Shown: positions 34,628-42,493 of the stretch, one piece after another
How the letters are laid out: each line of letters begins with the position of its first letter
Numbering within the stretch: the first letter of the stretch is position 1
Source: Pseudomonadota bacterium
GTDB lineage: Bacteria; Pseudomonadota; Gammaproteobacteria; Steroidobacterales; Woeseiaceae
DNA length: 64,000 bases
Direction: 5' to 3'
NCBI GenBank assembly: GCA_022563255.1
Contig: JADFNS010000017.1
Location: 1-64,000, forward strand
Notes under the pieces: model-generated
The model's input: only the letters and a program-made list of their open reading frames with translations
Told to the model about the DNA's origin: nothing
Databases searched by the model: none
Position numbers and translations under genes: made by a program

Positions 34628-35110
34628 CTAGAGCGAGTCGAGTATCGCCTCTACCTTGCTGACTTCGAACTGACCGGGCGCCTCGACTGCCACATGAGTG
34701 GCGACGCCGTCGTCAACGACGAGAGCAAAACGCTGTCCACGCATACCCATGCCAAATCCCGTTGCGTCGAGTTCGAGACCGAGTGCCCGGGCGTATTCGC
34801 CGTTGCCGTCGGCAAGCATCAGGACATCATCGCCGACGCCGCGGTCTTTGCCCCAGGCATCCATGACAAATACGTCATTGACTGCCATGCAGGCGATCGT
34901 GTCCACTCCCTTGCTCCTGAGAGTATCGGCCTGATCGACAAATCCCGGCAAATGATTCATCGAGCAGGTCGGCGTGAAAGCGCCGGGAACGGACACGAGC
35001 ACAACTTTTTTACCCGTGAACAATTCGTCCGTTGATATTGCGCCAGGACCCGCTTCAGTCATGATACCGAAAGTGCCTGCCGGCATTTTTTCCCCTGCAG
35101 AAATCGTCAT
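34628..35110 (-). CDS. Peroxiredoxin (Prx5/redoxin type)
   Basis: 160 residues. The peroxidatic Cys lies in VPGAFTPTCSMNHLPGF (about 42-58), followed by KGVDTIACMAVNDVFVMDAWGK, the Prx5 hallmark. A second Cys in TIACMAVND occurs in the family. It reduces peroxides; the electron donor is unknown, though a ferredoxin gene lies 24 bp upstream. Confidence 0.92.
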   Translation of the reverse strand: MTISAGEKMPAGTFGIMTEAGPGAISTDELFTGKKVVLVSVPGAFTPTCSMNHLPGFVDQADTLRSKGVDTIACMAVNDVFVMDAWGKDRGVGDDVLMLADGNGEYARALGLELDATGFGMGMRGQRFALVVDDGVATHVAVEAPGQFEVSKVEAILDSL

Positions 35111-35134
35111 TTCAAAACTCCTGGGTTAATGGTT

Positions 35135-35455
35135 TTAGTAGTCGTTGTCTGCCACGTGCACGATGAGTCCGTCCAGATCATCGGTCACTTCGATCTGACA
35201 AGTAAGACGGCTGTTGGGTTTGCGCTCAAATGCGGCGTCGAGCATGCTGTCTTCCATATCGTCCATTTCTGCCAACTTGTCCGTCCAGGCATCGTCAATG
35301 TAACTGTGGCAGGTCGCGCAAGCACACGCGCCACCGCATTCCGCGACAATACCCTCGATATCATTGTTAATTGCGCCCTCCATAATCGAGTAGCCGATTT
35401 CCACTTCGACATCGTGGCATACTCCATCGGGAGTGATATAAGTGATTTTCGGCAT
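35135..35455 (-). CDS. 2Fe-2S ferredoxin (adrenodoxin type)
   Basis: 106 residues. Cluster ligands are in ECGGACACATCHSYID (C-x5-C-x2-C) and RLTCQIEV. The order MEDSMLDAAFERKPNSRLTCQI is typical of adrenodoxin/putidaredoxin-type ferredoxins that serve P450s or hydroxylases and iron-sulfur assembly. Probably cotranscribed with the peroxiredoxin. Confidence 0.92.
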   Translation of the reverse strand: MPKITYITPDGVCHDVEVEIGYSIMEGAINNDIEGIVAECGGACACATCHSYIDDAWTDKLAEMDDMEDSMLDAAFERKPNSRLTCQIEVTDDLDGLIVHVADNDY

Positions 35456-35489
35456 TTCTCAGGTCCGTTGCTAATGGGCGCACAATTTT

Positions 35490-35521
35490 AGGGGCGCAGA
35501 CCGGGAATGGTCAACGCCCCT
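35490..35521. other. Stem-loop after the TonB operon
   Basis: AGGGGCG (35490-35496) pairs with CGCCCCT (35515-35521), with an inner GACC/GGTC stem. No T-run follows on either strand, so it is not a standard terminator, but it lies where the minus-strand TonB operon should end. Confidence 0.4.
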
Positions 35522-35562
35522 GATAAAGCCGTGCGTCGCTATCGCGTCGCACTGTACCGGCC

Positions 35563-36918
35563 TTATATCCGGGAGCTCTCCGCTCGCCTTTCGTTAAGTT
35601 CCCGGCGTTTCTTCCGGGCGGCTTGTTCGGCCAGTCGAATCTGACGATCGCGTTCCAGATCCGCGTCGATGACTCGAATCCATTGAGTCGCCGTACGCTT
35701 TGAGCGGGGCACTTTCGCTGCCGCTCGAAACGCTGATTTCGAATCGCTGTAACGCTGCAAATTGTAGAGGCACATGCCCAGCGAGATTTGAATGTGGTCG
35801 GGGCTTTTAAGGTCGCCTTTTCGAATCGCAGTTCGCGCAGAACTCACGCACTCACCGTAGTCGCCTATGTTCAGGTACGAGTTGGCCAGACGCGCATCGA
35901 GCTCTCCGCTACTGGTCAGCTTCGCCGCTTTCTGAAGCGCGGGAATCGCCTTATGATCTTCCTGCGCAAGCGTCCATGCCTGCGACAACAAGCGGTAATT
36001 CTTTTCGTTCTTGACGACCTTACCAACTTCCATTTTCTCTTCGATGAGTACCGCCGCTTTGTAGGGCACCTCGGCCTGTAAATAAAGCTGCGCCATCGTG
36101 ACGAACTCGGTGCCCTTGACTAACATCCCCTGTGTATGTGCGGCATCGTAGGCGTAAATCAGTTTCTCATCTTCGCCGAGTTCCACATACGCACCGGCAA
36201 GCGCTTTCCAATACCGACCCTTTGGCCATGTTTGCAGCACAATTTTCTGAATTTCGAGTACCTTGCGGAAATTTTCTTGCTGGAAATAGGCGAAGTTTAG
36301 CAAACCGTACCAGTTTTCCTTTATCTCCTTATTGCGTTCACGAGCAACGCGCATGGCATTTTCGATCGGCTCTACCATCGCCTTGTAACGGTCCAGGTGA
36401 TAGTAGATCTGCGCTTTGAGGATAAATGGATCGGATGATGGATTGGGTTCCAGCATGAACCATTTGTCAATGGTTCGCAGGGCTTCCAGATACCGCTCTT
36501 CAACCGTCAGCAGTTGCACCATTGTATAGGTCGTCTGCTTGGCCATTTGGGGCTCAATGCTCGGAATTGCCAGCAGTTTGTTATAGGTCCGAATCGCCTC
36601 GGTCATGTTGTCCATGTTGTAATGCGCGAAGCCGATGTAGTTAAGGACATTTGCTTGCTCATACTCGGTCAGCTTGTCCGGGTTGTACAAGCTGTTCAGT
36701 ATTTTCAACGCCGCCTGTTCTTTTTCGGCTTCTATCAACTCCAGGGCTTTCTGGATGCGCTCATACACTTCCTTGCTAACCGCCTGAGCCTGCCGGGTCT
36801 TGGTTTTATCGTCCTTGGACGCGCGCGTGGTCTGAGCGCCCGCGGCATTACCGAAAGCCAGCATACCGGCTAGGAACAGCAGACCCAATTTCAATGAAAT
36901 TCCGCGTTTAATGTTCAT
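35563..36918 (-). CDS. Periplasmic TPR protein of the TonB2-like system
   Basis: 451 residues with a Sec signal peptide (LGLLFLAGMLAFGNAAGAQ). The rest is alpha-helical tetratricopeptide-like repeats (ALELIEAEKEQAALKILNSLY, NVLNYIGFAHYNMDNMTEAI, FAYFQQENFRKVLEIQKIV), ending in a basic coiled coil (RKKRRELNERRAE). It immediately follows tonB (3-bp gap) and is the last gene of the DUF3450-ttpC-exbB-exbD-tonB-TPR operon. It probably links TonB-dependent receptors or the motor to the wall; that is inference. Confidence 0.82.
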   Translation of the reverse strand: MNIKRGISLKLGLLFLAGMLAFGNAAGAQTTRASKDDKTKTRQAQAVSKEVYERIQKALELIEAEKEQAALKILNSLYNPDKLTEYEQANVLNYIGFAHYNMDNMTEAIRTYNKLLAIPSIEPQMAKQTTYTMVQLLTVEERYLEALRTIDKWFMLEPNPSSDPFILKAQIYYHLDRYKAMVEPIENAMRVARERNKEIKENWYGLLNFAYFQQENFRKVLEIQKIVLQTWPKGRYWKALAGAYVELGEDEKLIYAYDAAHTQGMLVKGTEFVTMAQLYLQAEVPYKAAVLIEEKMEVGKVVKNEKNYRLLSQAWTLAQEDHKAIPALQKAAKLTSSGELDARLANSYLNIGDYGECVSSARTAIRKGDLKSPDHIQISLGMCLYNLQRYSDSKSAFRAAAKVPRSKRTATQWIRVIDADLERDRQIRLAEQAARKKRRELNERRAESSRI

Positions 36919-36921
36919 AGG

Positions 36922-37527
36922 CTAGTCTTCAAGCAGGAATGTAATACGTGTTTTCACGCCGGATACCGATACCGGTATACCGTCGACAACACGAGGCTTG
37001 TATTTAAATTTCAGCACCGCGCGAGTCGCAGCGCGTTCGAACAAAGTGCTGGTCGATTGCAGTATGAACACATCTGCGACGGTGCCCGCCGCCGTCACCG
37101 TGAAGGACAGATCCACGAAGCCTTCCAGTCCACGCGACAGCGCCCGCGCCGGATAAACCGGGGCAACACGTACGATCGGCAAATAGTCACCCTCAGCGAT
37201 ATTCATCCCGCCTGGGCCGCCGATACTCGTATCGGCCACTATCGTCGGCGCCGGAATGCTGATGGTCGGCGTGTCCGGATCGATGTTGTCCAGATCCTGT
37301 GGTGGCGTAATAGGGGGTGCCTTGGGCGGTTTCGGCGGCTTTTCGGGCTGCAGGTCCGCGGTATTGAGATTTTCGTTCTTCTTGATGCGCACGAATTCCA
37401 GATTCGCGCGGGCACGAGGCTTGGTTAAAGCCGATTTACCTGACGCAATCAGCAGTTGCATGATAAACAGCAGGCTCAGCGTTACGATTACGCCGATAAC
37501 AATTGAATATGCATAACGACCCATCAT
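36922..37527 (-). CDS. tonB: TonB energy-transducing protein
   Basis: 201 residues: an N-terminal membrane anchor (about 5-27), a Pro/Lys-rich spacer (EKPPKPPKAPPITPPQ), and a C-terminal TonB domain with YPARALSRGLEGFVDLSFTV and FKYKPRVVDGIPV. It transmits proton-motive force from ExbB/ExbD to outer-membrane receptors. The short spacer is typical of TonB2-type proteins. Confidence 0.92.
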   Translation of the reverse strand: MMGRYAYSIVIGVIVTLSLLFIMQLLIASGKSALTKPRARANLEFVRIKKNENLNTADLQPEKPPKPPKAPPITPPQDLDNIDPDTPTISIPAPTIVADTSIGGPGGMNIAEGDYLPIVRVAPVYPARALSRGLEGFVDLSFTVTAAGTVADVFILQSTSTLFERAATRAVLKFKYKPRVVDGIPVSVSGVKTRITFLLED

Positions 37528-37616
37528 GGTCTTGTTCTCCTCAGCGAAGCTCTTCGCTGTCGTAGATGCCGGGCGAGGGCTCTGTCCTGTTGGGAGAGCA
37601 CCCCGACCTGCAACGC

Positions 37617-38024
37617 CTATTGGTTAGCCGCAATGGAAACGTTGAAAACGCCCGCCTGTCTTGCCGCGTCCATGACAATCACCAGCATCTCGTTCGTGGA
37701 TTTCTTGTCGGCCTGTATGATGACTGACCCTTTGGGGTTTTCAGCATGCAAACGCTGAATGTTGGCACGCACTGCCCGTGGATCAATCATGCGACGGTCA
37801 ATCCAAATTTCATCGTTCTGGCTGATCGCGATAAGGATATTGGCATTCTCCTGTTTTACCGCCGTTGGTGCATCCGGGCGATTAACGTCAATACCAGCTT
37901 CCTTGACGAACGATGCCGTGACGATGAAGAAGATGAGCATGATGAATACGACGTCCAGCATCGGAGTAAGGTTGATTTCCTCGCCCTCATCAATTTGGCC
38001 CATCGAAATATCATTCTTACGCAT
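37617..38024 (-). CDS. exbD: ExbD/TolR biopolymer transport protein
   Basis: 135 residues. The N-terminal EEINLTPMLDVVFIMLIFFIV segment contains the transmembrane helix with the essential Asp (PMLDVVF). The periplasmic domain follows. Proton-channel partner of ExbB; 10 bp after exbB, 89 bp before tonB. Confidence 0.94.
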   Translation of the reverse strand: MRKNDISMGQIDEGEEINLTPMLDVVFIMLIFFIVTASFVKEAGIDVNRPDAPTAVKQENANILIAISQNDEIWIDRRMIDPRAVRANIQRLHAENPKGSVIIQADKKSTNEMLVIVMDAARQAGVFNVSIAANQ

Positions 38025-38034
38025 TGTTTATTCC

Positions 38035-38562
38035 TCAGTGGTCCATCGTGAGTGAGTCTTCGAGAAACTCAACTTCACGTGCCGCGCGGCGGCTGATCAA
38101 AGTTACCAGGAGGACGCCAGAAAGCGCCCCTACCATTCCCGCCATTGTCGGCACCGTCGCCTGGGAAACGCCGGCTGCCATAGCCCGGACGTTGCCCGAA
38201 CCGGACACCGCCATTACCTGAAAGACGCTGATCATGCCCGTCACCGTCCCAAGGAGACCCAGCAATGGACACAAGGCAACGAGCGTCTGGATCAAATCGA
38301 TCCCCTTGTTCGATGCCTCGCTGAAGCGAGAAATCATGAGTTCGCGAATCTGGTGCGCGTGCCAGGAACGACGTTCCTGGCGCGCTTCCCATTTGTCATG
38401 AATCTCCCGAGCCATCTGTCTCACCGGCGCCCGGAAGAACAAAATCCGCTCGGCAATGACTACCCACATCAGAAAAATCGCCACTGCGATGGCCTTTAAC
38501 ACCGGGCCACCCAGATTCATGAAATCCCGTATGGCTTCAAAGCTGTCAGCAATCCAAAGCAT
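38035..38562 (-). CDS. exbB: ExbB/TolQ proton channel protein (short)
   Basis: 175 residues, three transmembrane segments. The C-terminal part contains LVALCPLLGLLGTVTGMISVF and GVSQATVPTMAGM, the MotA/TolQ/ExbB signature. As in Vibrio TonB2 clusters, it is accompanied by a longer ExbB-like protein upstream. Confidence 0.93.
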   Translation of the reverse strand: MLWIADSFEAIRDFMNLGGPVLKAIAVAIFLMWVVIAERILFFRAPVRQMAREIHDKWEARQERRSWHAHQIRELMISRFSEASNKGIDLIQTLVALCPLLGLLGTVTGMISVFQVMAVSGSGNVRAMAAGVSQATVPTMAGMVGALSGVLLVTLISRRAAREVEFLEDSLTMDH

Positions 38563-38579
38563 TGCGACTCCTTCCGGCC

Positions 38580-39953
38580 TTAGCCTTTGCGCTCAGAGTG
38601 CTCGGCAACGAGGCCGGCACTCTGTGACTGGATGATGTTGACGATTTTGCGGCTCTGCCCACTGACAATCGTGTGCAACAGCACCATCGGGATAGCAACC
38701 ACCAGACCCAATACCGTCGTCATCAAAGCTTGCGAAATACCGCCGGCCATCATTTTCGGATCGCCCGCGCCGTATAGCGTGATGACCTGGAAGGTCTTGA
38801 TCATGCCGGTAACCGTACCCAGCAGGCCCATGAGAGGCGCAACGGCAGAAACTACCTTTATAAACAACAGACCCTTGGTGAGACCCGGCATTTCTTTCAG
38901 CGCCGCCTCGCTTAGCTTGAGTTCAATGGTCTCGGTATCCGCGTTAACATTGCTCTCATAAGCGGCCAGGACGCGACCCAATGGATTGTCGGTGCTCGCG
39001 GTATCCCGCTTGAGCTGAGCGGCCACCCTGCGGCTGTCGCCTGACAAACCAATTAAACGCCAGATGGCGATAAACAAGCCGATGAAGCCCAGAACAATGA
39101 TGCAGTAACCAACGATACCGCCCTGTTCGATACGGTCCCGCATGGTTGGTGATTCGACCAGCAAACCGAGAATAGTGCCCCGTGTAACGTCAAGACCAAA
39201 CGTGACAACACCCGAATTCGCATCCATCATGTCGCCCGTCGTGCTCGTGTAACGGCCTTCCGGCTGGCGTGCCAGTTCACTGACTGTGATGACGCCCTCC
39301 TGAACATCGTATTTCAGATAACCGTTCTCGGACACAATATTAAACGCGCCTACACGGATAATTTCCGTTTGTTCCTGCTTGCCGTTTGCCTGGGTCACAA
39401 GGTGATTGAATCTTACAACCCGACCGGTTTCGTAGATTTCACGCTGTAACATGGCCCACAGCTTCTCGATATCTTCGATCGACGCCAAGCTGCTTGCACC
39501 CGCCATTTTGCTGCCCAGCTTGACGAGAAAATCGCTGCGATTCGGGAATTGTATGTTGGTCAGTGAGGCATCAAAACGACCCTGCGCATCGCCAGACACC
39601 GTCTGCAGCACGCCAAACAGCTCTTTTAGCGCGCCAAGACGCTCGTCAAGATTCTGCCGCGCAACAATTATCTTTTTCTGATTGGTCCCGAACTGCTGCT
39701 CAAGATTGGTACTGAGCTTTTCCTGACGATTGCGTTCCGCTCGCGCCTTGTTCAGTAGCGATTGCTGCTTGTTCTTGGCCTGCGCAAAAGCGGACTCGCG
39801 TCTGCGAGCTTCCTGAGAATCACGCACCTGACCCTGTTCGATCAAACGAAGCAATTCGCCCATGGTGCGGGCGCCTTCGTCGTCCTGCGCGTTCGCCGTT
39901 GCCAATCCGAGACTCAGCAGTCCGGCGGCAATAATGAGAGAGAGCTGTTTCAT
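38580..39953 (-). CDS. ttpC: TtpC-like long MotA/TolQ/ExbB protein
   Basis: 457 residues. A signal peptide (LIIAAGLLSLGLATANAQ) and a coiled-coil periplasmic domain (about 25-260) precede an ExbB-like C-terminus with three helices and VAPLMGLLGTVTGMIKTF. The layout and operon position match TtpC, the extra component needed by the Vibrio TonB2 system. It starts one base downstream of the DUF3450 gene's stop and is followed by exbB. Confidence 0.87.
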   Translation of the reverse strand: MKQLSLIIAAGLLSLGLATANAQDDEGARTMGELLRLIEQGQVRDSQEARRRESAFAQAKNKQQSLLNKARAERNRQEKLSTNLEQQFGTNQKKIIVARQNLDERLGALKELFGVLQTVSGDAQGRFDASLTNIQFPNRSDFLVKLGSKMAGASSLASIEDIEKLWAMLQREIYETGRVVRFNHLVTQANGKQEQTEIIRVGAFNIVSENGYLKYDVQEGVITVSELARQPEGRYTSTTGDMMDANSGVVTFGLDVTRGTILGLLVESPTMRDRIEQGGIVGYCIIVLGFIGLFIAIWRLIGLSGDSRRVAAQLKRDTASTDNPLGRVLAAYESNVNADTETIELKLSEAALKEMPGLTKGLLFIKVVSAVAPLMGLLGTVTGMIKTFQVITLYGAGDPKMMAGGISQALMTTVLGLVVAIPMVLLHTIVSGQSRKIVNIIQSQSAGLVAEHSERKG

Positions 39954-40733
39954 TTAAGAAGCCTCCGCAGCTGGAACCTGAATATTGATCAGTTCCGGAG
40001 CAATCAGTTGTTTGGCCATACGCAGACCCTTGCGAACCTCATTGCGAGCAGAATCGTCGCGAACCCAGGCCCGTTTTTCATTGTCCCAGCGACCGGTAAT
40101 TTTAGTGTCGTCGGACTGGAAATACAGGCCGATCCGCCCGATACGCAACATGTTGAATGAGCGCGTGGTGTCATCGAACGTCAGCGACTGAGTGTAATAT
40201 TCCGAGGTGGAGCCATAGTCATTCTCGATCTGGTAGGCCTCCATGACCTTGCGAAACTTTTCGGCCACGCTGACGTCCGAACGACCCATGATTTCCGTGA
40301 GCTTGCTAACGCGTTTGCCGCGCTCGTCCATCAGGAACGGGAGATCGACGCGGATTGACTGACCCAGTCCGTCAATCATCTTGACCATGAGCGGAAAGAT
40401 CTGCCGGTTGATCACGTCGACCTGTTCCATGGACAAACTGATGTCCTCCAGCACCGCTGATTGTCCGTCAACCTGGGCTCTCATCAGGCGGTTGTACACC
40501 TTGAGGCCGTCGATTTCCTTATTGATAGCCCGGTACTGGTCTTCGAGGGAACGCTTGCGTTCAACGATGTTGTTGATACGTTCCTGCGATTGCTGAGCCA
40601 GATTCAATCGGCGTTGATCAGCTTGCAATACCTGATCGACGGATTGGGCGAAAACGTTGCCGGATGTGGCGATGACCGCTGCTGCTAAAAACGCAGTTGT
40701 CAGGCGTCGGCTGCTGCTAATGCACCGTTTCAT
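39954..40733 (-). CDS. DUF3450 periplasmic coiled-coil protein
   Basis: The ATG at 40733 is chosen for its AAGGAG ribosome site and the signal peptide that follows (SSSRRLTTAFLAAAVIATSG...VFA); the frame is open to 41012. 259 residues: a long coiled coil (about 30-110, LNLAQQSQERINNIVERKRS), then a conserved globular part (FLMDERGKRVSKLTEIM, YGSTSEYYTQSLTFD). DUF3450 proteins typically head TonB2-type operons, as here. Confidence 0.87.
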   Translation of the reverse strand: MKRCISSSRRLTTAFLAAAVIATSGNVFAQSVDQVLQADQRRLNLAQQSQERINNIVERKRSLEDQYRAINKEIDGLKVYNRLMRAQVDGQSAVLEDISLSMEQVDVINRQIFPLMVKMIDGLGQSIRVDLPFLMDERGKRVSKLTEIMGRSDVSVAEKFRKVMEAYQIENDYGSTSEYYTQSLTFDDTTRSFNMLRIGRIGLYFQSDDTKITGRWDNEKRAWVRDDSARNEVRKGLRMAKQLIAPELINIQVPAAEAS

Positions 40734-41280
40734 GAACGCTCCTTCAAAAGATCGAATGTTGTTATTAACAGTTATGGAGAGGAATGCAACGTATCCGTTG
40801 AATACCTGCACAAATGGTAACCGGCAACGCGGATTGCGTGCCCAATTGCGCACGCGGCCCTCTCCACCTTCGCCGCGCGGCGATGAATTATTGGAAACCA
40901 AATTTTTCTCTTTTCGTTGGCTGTCTCTGTGGCAAATAGCCCGAGCTTCCCCGCCATTTATTCCTTCTGATTTGTTGAGGTTCCCTGAACTCAGAATCCA
41001 AGAGTACCACATGGCTGCCAGATCGCCAGCCCAACAATTGCATCACATGACCTCCACAGAATCCAGCGCGGCTGCGGGTCACGAGCGATGGTTGCCGCGA
41101 ATTCCCGGCGAAGAATTGATGTTGCCAGAAAGCCTTGGGAGACGACTCGCCATGGACCCCTAAACTACAAGGTGCGTGATTCAGGGCGTGGAACTTGAAT
41201 TAAACGCTTTCTAATTATGAACTTAGAGGCACTAATTAATCAAAGTTCTTTAGTAACGCGCGTAAGCTCTTAGGCGGCGG
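40734..41280. other. Long intergenic region without a convincing gene
   Basis: Between the DUF3450 gene and the ilvC promoter. Contains the promoter region of the minus-strand TonB operon. A short plus-strand frame at 41011-41163 (50 codons, ending LGRRLAMDP) has no clear ribosome-binding site and is not called as a gene. No repeats or hairpins of note. Confidence 0.5.
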
Positions 41281-41309
41281 TTGACATCAATCCGGAGTTA
41301 CAACATGAT
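41281..41309 (+). promoter_or_regulatory. Candidate promoter of the ilvC-leu operon
   Basis: A perfect -35 box TTGACA (41281-41286), a 17-nt spacer and CATGAT (41304-41309, four of six matches to TATAAT). The predicted start near 41316 would leave the leader peptide AUG (41321) almost at the 5' end of the transcript. Confidence 0.5.
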
Positions 41310-41320
41310 TCTCGGCTACT

Positions 41321-41395
41321 ATGACTGCAACGCGAATCACAAACCCGCCCTTGCTTGGATTTGCTGTGCTCCTTCGTGCGAGGCAAAGCGGGTAG
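41321..41395 (+). CDS. Leader peptide of the ilvC-leu operon
   Basis: 24 codons beginning MTATRITNPP and then LLGFAVLLRARQSG, ended by TAG. Four Leu and one Val are concentrated in nine codons (TTG CTT GGA TTT GCT GTG CTC CTT). It is followed by mutually exclusive hairpins: an antiterminator, GCGGG/CCCGC plus GCGT/ACGC (41388-41400 with 41417-41429), and the terminator at 41422-41457. A ribosome stalled on the Leu codons would leave 41388-41400 free; one reaching the stop would cover it. It starts MTA like the E. coli ilv leader, but no Shine-Dalgarno is seen. Confidence 0.65.
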   Translation: MTATRITNPPLLGFAVLLRARQSG

Positions 41396-41421
41396 CGCGT
41401 GTCCAGTCACCGAATTACGCA

Positions 41422-41458
41422 AACCCCGCATCCAGATGGATCGCGGGGTTTTTTTTAT
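41422..41458 (+). terminator. Attenuator (intrinsic terminator) before ilvC
   Basis: AACCCCGC (41422-41429), inner ATCCA/TGGAT, and GCGGGGTT (41443-41450) form a long stem, followed by TTTTTTATTT. It lies 30-65 bp before ilvC, inside the transcript rather than at an operon end, so it should act as a conditional terminator. Its 5' arm is shared with the antiterminator described under the leader peptide. Confidence 0.85.
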
Positions 41459-41488
41459 TTTCTCGGATTGAAGCTTTAAGGAAACATC

Positions 41489-42475
41489 ATGCAAATGTAC
41501 TTGGAAGCAGATGTCGATATCTCTTGCCTGGCGGATCGTCAGATCACGGTGCTCGGCTATGGCAGTCAGGGTCGTGCGCACGCGCTGAACCTCAGAGACA
41601 GCGGATTTAACATCGTCGTTGGCTTGCGTCGCAACGGGGTGAGCTGGGCCAGGGCAGACGGTGACGGCCTGACGGTCAAAGTACCCAATGACGCGGTTAA
41701 AGGCGCCGCTGTAGTGGTGTTCCTCACGCCCGACATGGTCCACAAGACTCTTTACCAGAGCGTCATTGATGACATCGACCAGGGTGCGCTGCTGATGTTC
41801 GCACACGGATTCACGATTCATTACCAGCAGATCGAGCCACGCGCCGATCTGGATGTCGCGCTGATTGCGCCGAAGGGACCCGGTGGCCTGGTGCGACGTC
41901 AATACAAGGAAGGCCACGGCGTGCCCTGCCTCGTGGCCGTCAATCAGGACGCCTCGGGCAACGCGCTGGGAGTCGCATTGGCTTATGCCGCCGGAATCGG
42001 CGGCGCGCGGGCCGGCGTCATCGAAACCACGTTCGCCGAAGAAACCGAAACTGACCTTTTCGGCGAGCAGGCGGTCTTGTGCGGCGGCACAACCGAGTTG
42101 CTTGTCGCGGGCTTCGAAACCCTGGTTGCAGCGGGTTACCAGCCCGAGGTCGCGTACTACGAAGTCATGCACGAGCTGAAGCTGATCGTTGATCTGTTGC
42201 ACGAAGGCGGATTGGCGAAAATGCACAAATTCATCAGTGACACGGCGGCCTGGGGAGATATGGTCAGCGGACCGCGCATTATTAACGAGTCATCACGAGC
42301 TGCGATGAAAACCGTATTGGCTGAAATTCGCGATGGCAGCTTCGCTCGCAACTGGATTGCCGAATGTGAGAACGGCATGCCCGAATTCAAACGCATGATG
42401 CAGGCCGACCTGGATCACCCGATTGAAAAAGTCGGTGCCGATCTGCGCGCTCGCATGGACTGGCTGGAAGAGTAA
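41489..42475 (+). CDS. ilvC: Ketol-acid reductoisomerase (class I)
   Basis: Converts acetolactate or acetohydroxybutyrate to the dihydroxy acid for Val, Leu and Ile synthesis. 328 residues, the short class I form. NADPH loop [17 protein letters not shown] (about 24-40), VVGLRRN with the phosphate-binding Arg, [22 protein letters not shown], and metal-binding Glu/Asp in [24 protein letters not shown] precedes the ATG. First structural gene of the ilvC-leuACDB operon. Confidence 0.95.
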   Translation: MQMYLEADVDISCLADRQITVLGYGSQGRAHALNLRDSGFNIVVGLRRNGVSWARADGDGLTVKVPNDAVKGAAVVVFLTPDMVHKTLYQSVIDDIDQGALLMFAHGFTIHYQQIEPRADLDVALIAPKGPGGLVRRQYKEGHGVPCLVAVNQDASGNALGVALAYAAGIGGARAGVIETTFAEETETDLFGEQAVLCGGTTELLVAGFETLVAAGYQPEVAYYEVMHELKLIVDLLHEGGLAKMHKFISDTAAWGDMVSGPRIINESSRAAMKTVLAEIRDGSFARNWIAECENGMPEFKRMMQADLDHPIEKVGADLRARMDWLEE

Positions 42476-42493
42476 ACAGGAGGAGATCGAAAA

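Noticed and set aside
41011-41163. 50-codon plus-strand frame upstream of the ilvC promoter
   Set aside because: No clear ribosome-binding site, no recognised motif, and it continues a longer frame antisense to the DUF3450 gene; support is too weak.
41305-41610. Alternative leader frame starting at ATG 41305 (good GGAG at 41294-41297)
   Set aside because: It has no cluster of branched-chain codons and no stop before the terminator, running on into ilvC. The frame at 41321 fits attenuation much better.
41270-42226. Long minus-strand frame opposite ilvC
   Set aside because: Shadow of the ilvC coding sequence; no family features.
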